64,000 nucleotides of DNA from Moorella thermoacetica (GTDB lineage Bacteria > Bacillota > DSM-521 > Neomoorellales > Neomoorellaceae). Under the pieces are notes generated by a model that saw only the letters and a program-made list of their open reading frames with translations, did no database searches and had not been told where the DNA came from. This document shows, piece after piece, positions 50,132 through 59,985 of this stretch. Position 1 is the stretch's first letter; each line of letters begins with the position of its first letter. The DNA lies in NCBI RefSeq assembly GCF_001267405.1, contig NZ_CP012369.1, positions 2,460,402 through 2,524,401 on the forward strand. Reading direction: 5' to 3'. The position numbers and the translations under genes are program-made.

Positions 50132-51160
50132 TGATTAAGGGGATTGAGGAGTTCCGGCCTGGACAGGGGTTTATCGATAGCCGTACCTTCAGGTAAATAC
50201 TCCTTCTTCTTCCCGTCAATAAGAATCTGTACCCGGTCAATATCTGGGAACTGGGTCAGGGTAAAGAGGAGGGATTTTAGCAGGGCGGTCTCGGCGGCAC
50301 TGCCTCCGCCGTAACCGGTGACCTGGCGGCTGAAATTAACCGTGGCCAGGCCTCCCTCAACCTTAAAGTCCAGGAGCCTGGTCCCGGGCCAGATAGTCCG
50401 AATAAGACCGCTATCTGCAGGAGGACCGGCCAAGAGGGCCAGAACTGCCGCCCGGGGTAGATTATCTGCACTGGACCCCGGCGGCATAGCAACTGTTACC
50501 GGGACGAAAAAGCGGGCATCAGCATCGTTGAAAAACACCTGAACCCCCTTTTGATTGCCGTCCTTCAGCAGGCTATTAACACTGTCAGGGCGGTGTAGAG
50601 GGGCATCCAATTTTACCCCTGCTACCTCAGGTACTTTATTGCCCTCTACCAGGATCTGAACTTCCTTGACGTTGGTGAGGTTCGTCATCGTTAGAACCAG
50701 GGCTTTAACGGCTAGGTCCGCCTGCCTGGCATCTTTGATATCCAGAAATTCCCTGGTCAAATTTACATAGACAGTTTGCTGGTTGTTTAAAAGATAGATA
50801 TCTTAAAGCTTGACACCCTCAGGAAAGACCGGTTTCAGCCCGTCACCCTGGGGGGCCGGCCAATAACTTCTCTACTGCTATCTTGGCAACTTCCCTGGTC
50901 GGATTAAAATTAACGGTCACCGGTACCAGGTAGCGACCATCTCCGGTCAGGTAATAGACGATGACCCGGTCCAGCTCCCGGTCATAGAGCAACGGTCTGA
51001 TTTCCTTGGGACCTTCGCTGGCACCAGGATTAATTGCTGCAGGAGCTTGAGCTTTCCTACCACAACCATTAATAACTAAAACCAGGCTTAACAGCAGGAC
51101 TGTGAAAAGTACCATCCGGGGCCACCCCCTGCGCCAATTACCCGGGGGGGCTGATGCCAT
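50128..51160 (-). pseudogene. gerM: Broken GerM-like germination/sporulation lipoprotein
   Basis: The first part (51160-50843, ATG with AAGGAGTG) encodes a lipoprotein signal ending LVINGC and the start of a GerMN domain, ...VEKLLAGPPG, then stops. Restoring the frame after a run of six C (near 50857) continues DGLKPVFPEGVKL, meets an in-frame TAA, and then DIYLLNNQQTVYVN leads into the second part (50760-50128), with a further GerMN domain. So one frameshift and one nonsense codon split a two-domain GerM protein, unless these are sequencing errors. Confidence 0.8.
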
Positions 51161-51295
51161 ATCCTTCACTCCTTTCCATAAGATTTTACTAGAGTTTTTC
51201 GACAGGCTGAAGCTAAAATCCTTCCTGGTTTCCCTTAAAAATAAGCCAGCTGGCTCCCTATCCATGCCTGCCGCAGCCACCGGCAGCACGGATGC

Positions 51296-52321
51296 CTAAA
51301 ATCTCAAAAATAACAGGAGCCTTCGCCCCATGACCAGGATTAACAATAGTAACCCCAGGTAACCAAAAAAAGGATAGATAAGGCCCACCAGGTTGGCAAA
51401 ACCAAAACTTGCCATGGGCACTGCCAGGACAAGAACCGGTACGGCAGCCGGCAAAGGCAGGCGGGATGAACTACCCAGCCTTTCTGCCAGGCCGTAGAGA
51501 TTGCTGGCGGCTGTTGTTACCATCGCCAGCCATAGGGACAGGGCATAGGCACCCTGTAACTCGGGATGACGGCTCTTCACCAGGCTCAGAAGGGGTAATT
51601 CAGTTACCAGGATTTCCTTGGGCAGCCGGCCCAGGGCCTGCACCAGCACGAAGACCAGTATTCCCAGCAAAAGCCCCCCCAGGGCCGCGCCGGCGGTGCC
51701 CCTCCTGGAGTTAGGCAGGGAAGCGAGCAAAACCATAAGGCCCACCATGTTATAAGTTACATAGAGGCAGGCATTGAGGACCCAGTTGCTCCCGACCAGA
51801 GGGCCAGCGGGGACGGTGGTTAAAGGCCCAACAGTTGGTGCCCAGTTGAGGCCTACTATCAAAACTATGATCCCCAGCATTACCGGTACCAGCAAAGAAT
51901 TAAGGATCAACACACCCCGGCCCCGGCCCAGGCTCCCTAAAAGGGCTAAACCGCTGCAGGCTAAAATACCGGCAAGGGGAGGCCAGCCAAAGTATTGCCG
52001 GGCGACAGCCCCGGCACCGGCCAGCATAATGGCCAGCCCGCCGAAAAGGAAGGCGGTGATGGCCACGTCTGCCGGCCGATACCAGTTACCAAGCAGCATG
52101 ATCATCAAATCACGATAAGAAGCAGTCCGCCACTTGAGGGCCAGATGGCGCACCAGAAATGAACTAGTCATCAATAAGCCGGTCATAAGGACCACAGCCG
52201 CGGGAGCCCCGGTGCCAAGGGTGAGAAAAAATTGTACCAGTTCCTGGCCGGAAGCAAAACCGGCCCCAATCATCGTACCCATCAGAGCCCCGGCTACTGC
52301 CAGCTCCATAAGTAGCGCCAC
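51296..52321 (-). CDS. YkvI-family membrane transporter-like protein
   Basis: A 341-residue membrane protein with about ten segments. The N-terminal GTMIGAGFASGQELVQFF matches the YkvI family of the LeuT/APC fold. Substrate and role are unknown. A GTG start (52319-52321) follows GGAGGGG by six bases. It is upstream of the broken gerM on the same strand and divergent from yyaC. Confidence 0.88.
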   Translation of the reverse strand: MALLMELAVAGALMGTMIGAGFASGQELVQFFLTLGTGAPAAVVLMTGLLMTSSFLVRHLALKWRTASYRDLMIMLLGNWYRPADVAITAFLFGGLAIMLAGAGAVARQYFGWPPLAGILACSGLALLGSLGRGRGVLILNSLLVPVMLGIIVLIVGLNWAPTVGPLTTVPAGPLVGSNWVLNACLYVTYNMVGLMVLLASLPNSRRGTAGAALGGLLLGILVFVLVQALGRLPKEILVTELPLLSLVKSRHPELQGAYALSLWLAMVTTAASNLYGLAERLGSSSRLPLPAAVPVLVLAVPMASFGFANLVGLIYPFFGYLGLLLLILVMGRRLLLFLRF

Positions 52322-52374
52322 AGGCCGCCCCTCCCACCCTCTACATTATATGAAGGAGAGACAGACCTTTAGTA

Positions 52375-52408
52375 TAAAAAAACCTCATCTGGCATATACT
52401 CTAGCCAC
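52375..52408 (+). promoter_or_regulatory. Possible sporulation (sigma-G/F type) promoter for yyaC
   Basis: A GTATA element and a CATATACT element about 16 bases apart precede the gene by about 25-30 bases, resembling forespore -35/-10 boxes. The match is loose and rests partly on the gene's family. Confidence 0.3.
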
Positions 52409-52430
52409 AAGGATTTCCAGGAGGTTAGGT

Positions 52431-53060
52431 ATGGCACCAATTCCCTTTATCTCGCGTTCCTCAAACGAAAAAAACCTGCCACCAAAGTTAAAATACAACT
52501 ACCAGGACCCCCTGGCAGTAGAAAAGCTGAGCGAAGCCCTGGCCGAACACCTCCAGTGGCTCAACCCCGATGGTAGTCGCCCTCTGGTAGTGGTCGGTAT
52601 AGGTACCGACCGTTCAACCGGAGACTGCTTGGGCCCCCTGGTCGGCAGTAATTTATTACACCGGGCTAATTTACCTTTTGCTGTTTACGGGACCCTGGAT
52701 GAACCAGTTCATGCCAGCAACCTGGCTGAAAAAATGACCCAGATCAAGACCCTCTACCGGGACCCCCTGATCATTGCCGTCGATGCTTGCCTGGGGCAAT
52801 CGGAAAATGTCGGCGCCATTACCCTGGCCCCCGGGGCTTTAAAACCTGGTGCCGGTGTTAATAAAAATCTCCCAGCGGTGGGAGATATTCATTTTACGGG
52901 AATAGTCAATGTAGGAGGGTATATGGAGTATTTTGTCCTCCAGAATACTCGCTTGAGCATTGTCATGGGCATGGCCAGGCAAATCGCTGCCGCCATTTAT
53001 CAGGGAATAAGCCTGGTCTATCAGTACCGCAACCAGGCCGTTGCCCAGGGGTTACAATAG
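52431..53060 (+). CDS. yyaC: Spore protease YyaC family protein
   Basis: YyaC resembles the GPR spore-protease fold and is found only in spore formers. The 209-residue product starts at the ATG at 52431 (GGAGGTTAGG upstream). The conserved core reads VVVGIGTDRSTGDCLGPLVG (about 53-72), YGTLDEPVHASNL, IAVDACLGQ and NVGGYMEYFVLQNTRL. The reading frame is open upstream, but without a ribosome-binding site. Possible roles in forespore protein turnover are inferred. Confidence 0.92.
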   Translation: MAPIPFISRSSNEKNLPPKLKYNYQDPLAVEKLSEALAEHLQWLNPDGSRPLVVVGIGTDRSTGDCLGPLVGSNLLHRANLPFAVYGTLDEPVHASNLAEKMTQIKTLYRDPLIIAVDACLGQSENVGAITLAPGALKPGAGVNKNLPAVGDIHFTGIVNVGGYMEYFVLQNTRLSIVMGMARQIAAAIYQGISLVYQYRNQAVAQGLQ

Positions 53061-53063
53061 TTA

Positions 53064-53693
53064 TCAACATCCCTCCAGGCAGGCCTTTACTTCGGCATCA
53101 GATACCTGGCGAAAGTCCCTATAAAACTGGCCCACGGCGTAAAAGGGCTCCGGGGCGGCCAGGCAAACCAGGTCTTCAACCATGGGCCTGAGGACTGTCA
53201 GGGTATCCGGCGGCGCCACGGGAACGGCCAGAACCAGGCGACGGGGTTTATACTTGCGTACGGACTTGAGGGCCGCCTTTATTGTTAACCCGGTAGCTAT
53301 TCCATCGTCAACAATTATAACAAGGCGCCCCCTCATGACCGGAAGAGGCCGGTTTCCCCTGTAAAGGGTCAGCCGGCGTTTAATTTCTGCTAGTTCGCGG
53401 TCAACGGCTGCCTGCAGGTCGGCTGGTGTCAGATGACAGGCCTCAAGGACTTTATCGTTATAGAGAACCGTCCCGTCCGGGGCCACGGCTGCCGCAGCCA
53501 CCTCAGGGTTGGCCGGCAGGCCAACCTTGCGGGGGATAATTAAATCCATTTCCGCGTCCAGGGCTTTAACTACTGGTACGGCTACCAGCACACCGCCCCT
53601 GGGAACAGCTAGGATCAAGGCCCCCTGGCCCAGGTAACCCTGCAGGGCGCCAGCTAACTGCTGGCCGGCATCCCGGCGATCTTTAAAAAGCAT
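53064..53693 (-). CDS. Phosphoribosyltransferase-domain protein
   Basis: This 209-residue type I PRTase-fold protein has the PRPP-binding motif VIIVDDGIATG (about 124-134) and an N-terminal LILAVPRGGVLVAVPVVKAL. The family of lone PRTase-like proteins has no fixed substrate. Its stop faces the yyaC stop three bases away. Upstream lies the 650-base noncoding remnant region. Confidence 0.88.
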   Translation of the reverse strand: MLFKDRRDAGQQLAGALQGYLGQGALILAVPRGGVLVAVPVVKALDAEMDLIIPRKVGLPANPEVAAAAVAPDGTVLYNDKVLEACHLTPADLQAAVDRELAEIKRRLTLYRGNRPLPVMRGRLVIIVDDGIATGLTIKAALKSVRKYKPRRLVLAVPVAPPDTLTVLRPMVEDLVCLAAPEPFYAVGQFYRDFRQVSDAEVKACLEGC

Positions 53694-54347
53694 AGAAAAC
53701 CTGCCTTCGTCCCTTCAAACTATTGCCCTGACTGGCGGGACAGGTCACCTTCAGGCACCGATTACGCCCTTAGCGTCATACAACCGGCTAGCATCGTTTG
53801 ATCTCATTCCATGGTCTTGGCAACAAGCGAAGACCGGCTCGGATTTCTCCAGCTTTAGCTGCTGGCGCTACAGCGCCCCATTGGGGACGCTTCCTCTTGG
53901 GCTTGACGCAGAAAGTAGACCTGCCTAAAGGTAGTTTGTCCACATAGTTCCGTAATTATGTAACGCCGGCGTGTATTTTTTCTGCTGTACCAGGGTACTG
54001 TTTTTACCTCTCTGGACGTCTCCCGTTCCAGGCCACCTCACACAGAAGCGTCTGTCCGTGGCCCAAGAGCAGGCCCACCGCCTCTACTATTAGCCTGGCC
54101 GGTCGGAGACCCCCCTCCCCTTCCCGGTGGGGGTAATCTCCGGTTGCCCTCTCGCCCTTACATCCACCTTTGATACTCCCACCACCAGGAGTTGCTGGCC
54201 ACGACGCTGTCCACAGTTTGCGCCGATTCTTCTACCCCCATGTCCCTGGCGGTGGTTACCTCCCCTTCAAAGGCGCCGTCATTGCGCACGGTCCTTTCGG
54301 AAACCAGTAATAACAATCCCTACGGGTCTTCTTCGATCCCCCTCACC
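53694..54347 (-). other. 650-bp intergenic region with strong inverted repeats; possible IS/TnpB remnant
   Basis: No intact gene. Minus-strand frames end in LLVVGVSKVDVRARGQPE followed by ITPTGKGRGVSDRPG (about 54093-54200), which resembles the tail of IS200/IS605-type TnpB proteins but is broken upstream. Hairpins: AGCGCCCC/GGGGACGCT (53872-53891), GGTCTT/AAGACC (53813-53835) and a GC-rich stem GGAGA...TCTCC (54105-54141). It could be a decayed transposon end, a structured RNA, or both. Confidence 0.35.
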
Positions 54348-54923
54348 CTAACTGGCAGCCTTTTCCGGCGTCAGCAGGCCCAGGGCCATGGCCAGGGCTT
54401 TCTCTTCCTCTTCGCTCAGGCGATACCGGGAGCGACCATCCTGGACCGGTTTAATGAAGATACGGGTTTCATCCCTGGCGTAGAGGCTGGTAAGGATAAA
54501 GCCGTTCCCTTCATGGGTCAGGAGGGCCAGAGCGAAACTCAGGTCACTGCCTGTATCCGGGAAGGCATTAAAGCGAACCAGGCCCATACGGCTGAGACAA
54601 CCTTCAAAGCCTACCCGGAGGTCGGCCACCCTTTCCTGCAGTTGGTCCAGGACCTTCCGGACTTCTCCCAGGTCGTGAAAACGCTCCAGCACTTCGGCCA
54701 GGTCCTGGCCTTCGCCGGTTTCTGCCAGCCTGCGGATACGCCCGTTCAAGCGACGTATTTCGCCATGGTTATGCAAAAGCCAGAGAATCAATACGACCTG
54801 GAAGGCAAGCAGCCCTGCCAGGATGGGCGCATAATAGGGCGACAGGAAAGTATTTAATGATGCCAATTCAACGGCCTCCCCATTAAAGTACAGCAACAGA
54901 TATATTTCCACGCTAAACGCCAT
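54348..54923 (-). CDS. DUF4446 family protein
   Basis: A 191-residue protein with one N-terminal membrane helix (about 33-51), a coiled-coil stretch (about 52-100) and a globular C-terminal part (VRFNAFPDTGSDLSFALALL, about 114-133) typical of DUF4446. The family is often near parAB in Firmicutes; here parB is 4 kb away. The function is unknown. The ribosome-binding site GAGAGG is close to the ATG. Confidence 0.88.
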   Translation of the reverse strand: MAFSVEIYLLLYFNGEAVELASLNTFLSPYYAPILAGLLAFQVVLILWLLHNHGEIRRLNGRIRRLAETGEGQDLAEVLERFHDLGEVRKVLDQLQERVADLRVGFEGCLSRMGLVRFNAFPDTGSDLSFALALLTHEGNGFILTSLYARDETRIFIKPVQDGRSRYRLSEEEEKALAMALGLLTPEKAAS

Positions 54924-55119
54924 TTTCCTCTCAGAGGACCAATTTTTTCTGGCCCAGCTATACCCGGAAATGTTAATATTTTCTTGCGTAAAAATAGAAT
55001 TCGAGGAAGGATTTATACCTCAGGGGCGCGAAACAATATTAACTTGCCGTGGATAAAACTCTATTTCCAGGGAAATAATCGCTGTGGCTAAAAAATAAAA
55101 TTAGAGGGTGATACAAAAT

Positions 55120-55935
55120 ATGCTACCCGCTGATTTAACCGCCAAACTGGAACAGTTAAAAAAGAATCTCACGGAATTAGAGAGCATCCTGGTGGCTTAT
55201 TCAGGTGGCGTGGACAGCAGCCTGCTCCTCAAGGTTGCCAGCACAACGCCGGTAAAAGTCCTGGCTGTAACCGCCGCCTCATCAACTTACCCCCAAGCTG
55301 AAATCGAAGCTGCAACCCGGCTGGCCCGGGAATTGGGAGTACAACATATGGTAATAAATACCAATGAAATGGACAACCCGGAATTCTGTGCCAATCCGCC
55401 GGAGCGCTGCTATCATTGTAAGAAGGAGTTGTTTGCCACCCTGCAGGAGCTGGCCCGTGAGCATGGGCTGAAAGCCATTGTTGACGGGGCCAACGCCGAC
55501 GATCGCAGCGACTTCCGTCCCGGCAGCCAAGCCGCCCGGGAATACGGAGTCAAAAGCCCCCTGCAGGAAGCAGGCCTGACCAAGGACGACATCCGGCAGC
55601 TGGCTCGGCATCTGGGCCTGCCAAACTGGGACAAGCCATCCATGGCCTGCCTTTCCTCCCGCATTCCCTATGGCCAGGCTATTACCGCGGAGAAACTCAA
55701 ACAGGTCGCCGCTGCCGAAGACTACCTCCGTCAGTTCGGAATAAAGGAGATCCGGGTGCGCCACCACGGGACCATAGCCAGGATTGAGGTTAATCCTTCC
55801 GCCTTTGCCCTCCTTATTGACAGCAAGGTAAGGGCAAACCTGGTCAACTACTTTCACACGCTCGGGTTTACCTATATCACCATGGATCTGGAAGGCTTCC
55901 GGAGCGGCAGTATGAATGCTGTCCTGAATAAATAA
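55120..55935 (+). CDS. larE: ATP-dependent sacrificial sulfur transferase LarE
   Basis: LarE adds sulfur to the nicotinic-acid-derived precursor of the nickel-pincer nucleotide. The PP-loop SGGVDSS is near the N-terminus. Cys in the PSMACLSSR block corresponds in position to the sacrificial cysteine of L. plantarum LarE, and CYHC is also present. The ATG at 55120 (AGAGGGTG upstream) is preferred over a GTG four codons earlier; length 271. It is followed by a structured RNA and larC. Confidence 0.94.
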   Translation: MLPADLTAKLEQLKKNLTELESILVAYSGGVDSSLLLKVASTTPVKVLAVTAASSTYPQAEIEAATRLARELGVQHMVINTNEMDNPEFCANPPERCYHCKKELFATLQELAREHGLKAIVDGANADDRSDFRPGSQAAREYGVKSPLQEAGLTKDDIRQLARHLGLPNWDKPSMACLSSRIPYGQAITAEKLKQVAAAEDYLRQFGIKEIRVRHHGTIARIEVNPSAFALLIDSKVRANLVNYFHTLGFTYITMDLEGFRSGSMNAVLNK

Positions 55936-56002
55936 AACCTCAGTCCCTCATGGAGCTAGCACCCCCGCCGCCACGAACAATAAAATGTGGATGCTAGGAG
56001 GG

Positions 56003-56178
56003 GGTGAGGCAGTTCCCGGTGAGCACTTTTACGCGTGAGTATCACAAATCCGGCTGAGGATAAGCGCGACCATTAAGTTTCTCGGCCCGCAGGGGCCGGG
56101 CGGTGCCAAACCCGAAGCCGGCCGGGTCGATACAAGTATAACGGCGAGAAGTGGCGCCCGAAGGGAACCTGCCTCACC
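56003..56178 (+). ncRNA. Structured RNA between larE and larC, class unassigned
   Basis: A long closing stem pairs GGTGAGGC (56003-56010) with GCCTCACC (56171-56178) and GTTCCC (56012-56017) with GGGAAC (56163-56168). Inside are TTCTCG/CGAGAA, a hairpin CGGCCC-GCA-GGGGCCG, ACCCG/CGGGT, ATCC/GGAT and ATAC/GTAT. There is no open reading frame of note. It ends 66 bases before the larC start. It may be a cis-regulatory RNA for larC or an independent ncRNA; raiA-type RNA is one family to test. Confidence 0.6.
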
Positions 56179-56244
56179 CTGGAGGCTGCTTAACCAGCAA
56201 TCACCATTGGGAGTAGAGCCCTATTTTCGTAGGAGTGAAGCTAA

Positions 56245-57435
<1,191 letters not shown>

Positions 57436-57450
57436 ATCACGGGAATATAA

Positions 57451-57480
57451 GATAACCCTACCCGCTCGTGTAGGGTTATC
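57451..57480. repeat. 10-bp perfect inverted repeat after larC
   Basis: GATAACCCTA and TAGGGTTATC are separated by ten bases. No T-run follows. It could be a binding site or mRNA 3' structure, and it is followed 30 bases later by a true terminator-like stem. Confidence 0.6.
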
Positions 57481-57510
57481 AACGGTCTGAATATAGCGCA
57501 AGGGATAAGT

Positions 57511-57553
57511 TTAACCCCTGCCTTAAAATAGGGCAGGGGTTAAACTTTTATTG
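57511..57553 (+). terminator. Terminator-like stem after larC
   Basis: TTAACCCCTGCC pairs with GGGCAGGGGTTAA around an eight-base loop, followed on the plus strand by ACTTTTATT. It is convergent with the DUF554 gene and symmetric enough to act in both directions. Confidence 0.75.
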
Positions 57554-57564
57554 CCTTAAAGTTG

Positions 57565-58245
57565 TTAGTGCCACCATAATGCCAGGAGGGCAGCGAAAAA
57601 GAGGGAAGGTAGTAGGTTCCCGATATGTAACTCCTTTATCTTCAGCACCCCCAGGGAAATAGCAATAATCAAGAGACCGCCTGTAGCCGTGATCTCAGTC
57701 ACCGCTGCCGGCGTGAGGTAGTTCTGCAGCCAGGCAGCCATGAGGGTCAGGCTACCCTGGTAAATAAGAACTGGAAGGGCGGCAAGGGCAACTCCCCAGC
57801 CCTGGGTGGTGCTCATGGTAACCGCCAGGATACCATCCAGCAAAGCCTTGGCGTAAAGGATATTGTAATTACCCCGTAATCCAGCTTCCAGGGAGCCCAT
57901 AACTGCCATGGCCCCCACACAATAGAGGAGACTGGCGCTAACAAAGGCCCGGGTTAATTGCCAGCTACTACCGCTGGTAAACAGACGTTCCAGGCGTCTG
58001 CCCAGGCCCGTCAGGTGATCCTCAATATCCAGGGCTTCGCCAGTAATACCACCGGCGGCCAGGCTAACAATGACCAGGACAATATTACGGCTCTGGATGG
58101 CCATGGAAAGACCCACCAGTAAAATACCCAGGCCGGTAGCCTGGGTAACTGTAGCTTGTAACCGCTGGGGCAGGTACTTGCCGATAATGATACCAAAGGC
58201 TGTACCGGCCAGAATAGCCAGGACATTAACCCATGTTCCCCACAA
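57565..58245 (-). CDS. DUF554 membrane protein (YdfK/YqgA type)
   Basis: An integral membrane protein of about 226 residues with six or seven segments. The conserved pattern GTWVNVLAILAGTAFGIIIGKYLP is at the start. A TTG at 58243-58245 after GGGAGTGGAG fits the family start. The 36 codons upstream are Arg/Gly/Pro-rich and look noncoding. Function unknown. Confidence 0.87.
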   Translation of the reverse strand: MWGTWVNVLAILAGTAFGIIIGKYLPQRLQATVTQATGLGILLVGLSMAIQSRNIVLVIVSLAAGGITGEALDIEDHLTGLGRRLERLFTSGSSWQLTRAFVSASLLYCVGAMAVMGSLEAGLRGNYNILYAKALLDGILAVTMSTTQGWGVALAALPVLIYQGSLTLMAAWLQNYLTPAAVTEITATGGLLIIAISLGVLKIKELHIGNLLPSLFFAALLALWWH

Positions 58246-58430
58246 ATTTCTCCACTCCCAATTTAAGATGCCTCTCCCGCCTCCACCCGGAGAGGTCCTG
58301 CCAATGGGGCGCCGCCTTTCCTGCACATTGCCGTACACCTTGGGGGCAGGCATCCGGCTTGCCAGCCCCCGTCCTCACCCGTCGCTGTAATTATATCTTT
58401 GATACTGGCTTTGGCAACCCACTGCCAGTC

Positions 58431-58985
58431 CTAAAACTCCCGCGGTTTACAAATAATCTCTTTGATTTTAGTAGCGAAAAAGTCCTGGGAATGGGCCGGG
58501 CGTAAAACCAGGGCCGTATCTACTCCCTCACTGCTGCCACCCAGGGAGACGATATCCACCCCTGCCGGTATCAGCCCGGCATCCAGGGCCATGCAGGCTA
58601 CTTCCACCGCAACTTTGGTGCCCTGGCCGAAGAGGCGCAAGGTATTGGCAATAATCTCAGCCGGATAGATACCCTGAAAGCTAAATCGCAGGGCCCGATC
58701 CAGCCCAGCGAGCAGATGGGTGGTGGTCAGAACCTTTATGCCACCATCTTCCAACCGTTGGCGTATAGCTGTATCCATTTCTATTTCTCCCGGTTTTTTA
58801 AACCCGGCCTGGTGGGTAACACAAACAATATTCAAATCGTTTATACCCAGGCACAGGTTGGCGGTATAACCACTAACAGAAGGAATAACCACATCCTTCA
58901 GGCCGAGCTCCCTGGCACGTTTCAGGGCCAATTTGACTGTAGCTTCGGTATTAGACTTGCCTTTTTGCTGCCAGTAGGTTGTCAT
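58431..58985 (-). CDS. Pyruvate kinase C-terminal-domain-like protein
   Basis: A stand-alone protein of about 184 residues resembling the alpha/beta C-terminal domain of pyruvate kinase (PK_C): YWQQKGKSNTEATVKLALKRA, VIPSVSGYTANLCLG and VALGG-like loops. There is no catalytic TIM barrel, so it is not an active pyruvate kinase. Three closely spaced starts (GTG, ATG, ATG) follow GGAGGG; the third ATG is used here with low certainty. It lies downstream of parB. Confidence 0.85.
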   Translation of the reverse strand: MTTYWQQKGKSNTEATVKLALKRARELGLKDVVIPSVSGYTANLCLGINDLNIVCVTHQAGFKKPGEIEMDTAIRQRLEDGGIKVLTTTHLLAGLDRALRFSFQGIYPAEIIANTLRLFGQGTKVAVEVACMALDAGLIPAGVDIVSLGGSSEGVDTALVLRPAHSQDFFATKIKEIICKPREF

Positions 58986-59100
58986 GATCGTCATCACCCT
59001 CCAAAAGTTTTTTCGTGATTATTTTTCCTGGCGGCGCCGCTTCCCTTTACAAGCTGGTTGGGCTTAACGGTCGTGTCCCTCGCTCACAGGCTATAAATAG

Positions 59101-59985
59101 CTAAAATGTTTCACGTGAAACATTTTCTCCTGTTAATACCATAATAATTCTCTCCAGGTCTTCAGGTCCGAAATAAAAAATTTCTATTTTACCGCTTTTT
59201 TTGCCGTGTTTTAGCTTCACCCTGGTACTTAATACCTGCTGGAGTCTTTCTTCCACCTGGCGTACCTCGAGGCTTTCCCTTTTCTCGGGATTTTGTTTTT
59301 TCCGCGCTAATTCGCCTTCGGACTGGATCTTCTTTATTATGGCCTCTGTTTCCCGGACCGAAAGGTTTTCCTCTTTAATTTTTTTTGCCAGGGCAACTTG
59401 ATGCTCTGCATCCTTCAGGGCCAGCAATGCCCGGGCATGGCCGGAGGATATTTCATTTGACCGGAGCATTTTTTGAATTTCGGTCGGCAATTGCAGGAGA
59501 CGCAAAGCATTGGCAATTACCGGCCTGCTTTTGCCGACCCGCCCGGCGATTTCCTCCTGGGTAAGGTGATGTTCTGTTATGAGAGCCTCGTAGGCCTCTG
59601 CTTCTTCCAGGGGGTTTAAATCCTCTCGTTGCAGGTTTTCAATCAGGGATATTTCTGCTGTCGCCCTGTCGTCCAGGGTTTTAATTATGGCCGGGATTTC
59701 CTTCAATCCAGCCTGGCGACAGGCGCGCCAGCGCCGTTCCCCGGCTATAATTTCATACTTCCCACTTCCTGCCGGTTTTACTACAATCGGCTGAATAACG
59801 CCATGGACCTTGATGGACTGGGCCAGTTCTTCTAGCTTGGCGTTATCGAAATCCTTGCGGGGCTGATGTTTTCCGGCAACAATCCGGTCAATGGCTATTC
59901 TGGTGATTGCTGCGTGGGTTTCAGGGTCGACCTCCTTTGGGGGCAAGAGGGCTTCCAGGCCCCGGCCCAGGCCCCTTTTAGCCAT
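59101..59985 (-). CDS. parB: Chromosome-partitioning protein ParB (Spo0J)
   Basis: ParB is a CTPase clamp that loads at parS and recruits SMC near the origin. The 294-residue protein has the ParB/Srx motif [13 protein letters not shown] (about 77-89), the helix-turn-helix [25 protein letters not shown], and a C-terminal dimerisation region. Its last codons contain a perfect parS. It overlaps parA by eight bases. Confidence 0.97.
   Translation of the reverse strand: MAKRGLGRGLEALLPPKEVDPETHAAITRIAIDRIVAGKHQPRKDFDNAKLEELAQSIKVHGVIQPIVVKPAGSGKYEIIAGERRWRACRQAGLKEIPAIIKTLDDRATAEISLIENLQREDLNPLEEAEAYEALITEHHLTQEEIAGRVGKSRPVIANALRLLQLPTEIQKMLRSNEISSGHARALLALKDAEHQVALAKKIKEENLSVRETEAIIKKIQSEGELARKKQNPEKRESLEVRQVEERLQQVLSTRVKLKHGKKSGKIEIFYFGPEDLERIIMVLTGENVSRETF
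59107..59122. promoter_or_regulatory. parS centromere site
   Basis: The 16-bp palindrome TGTTTCACGTGAAACA matches the parS consensus perfectly. It is inside parB and encodes VSRET within the final residues. B. subtilis also carries a parS inside its parB gene. Confidence 0.95.

Noticed and set aside
54192-54857. 221-codon plus-strand frame
   Set aside because: It covers the remnant region and the antisense of the DUF4446 gene; composition is that of a shadow frame.
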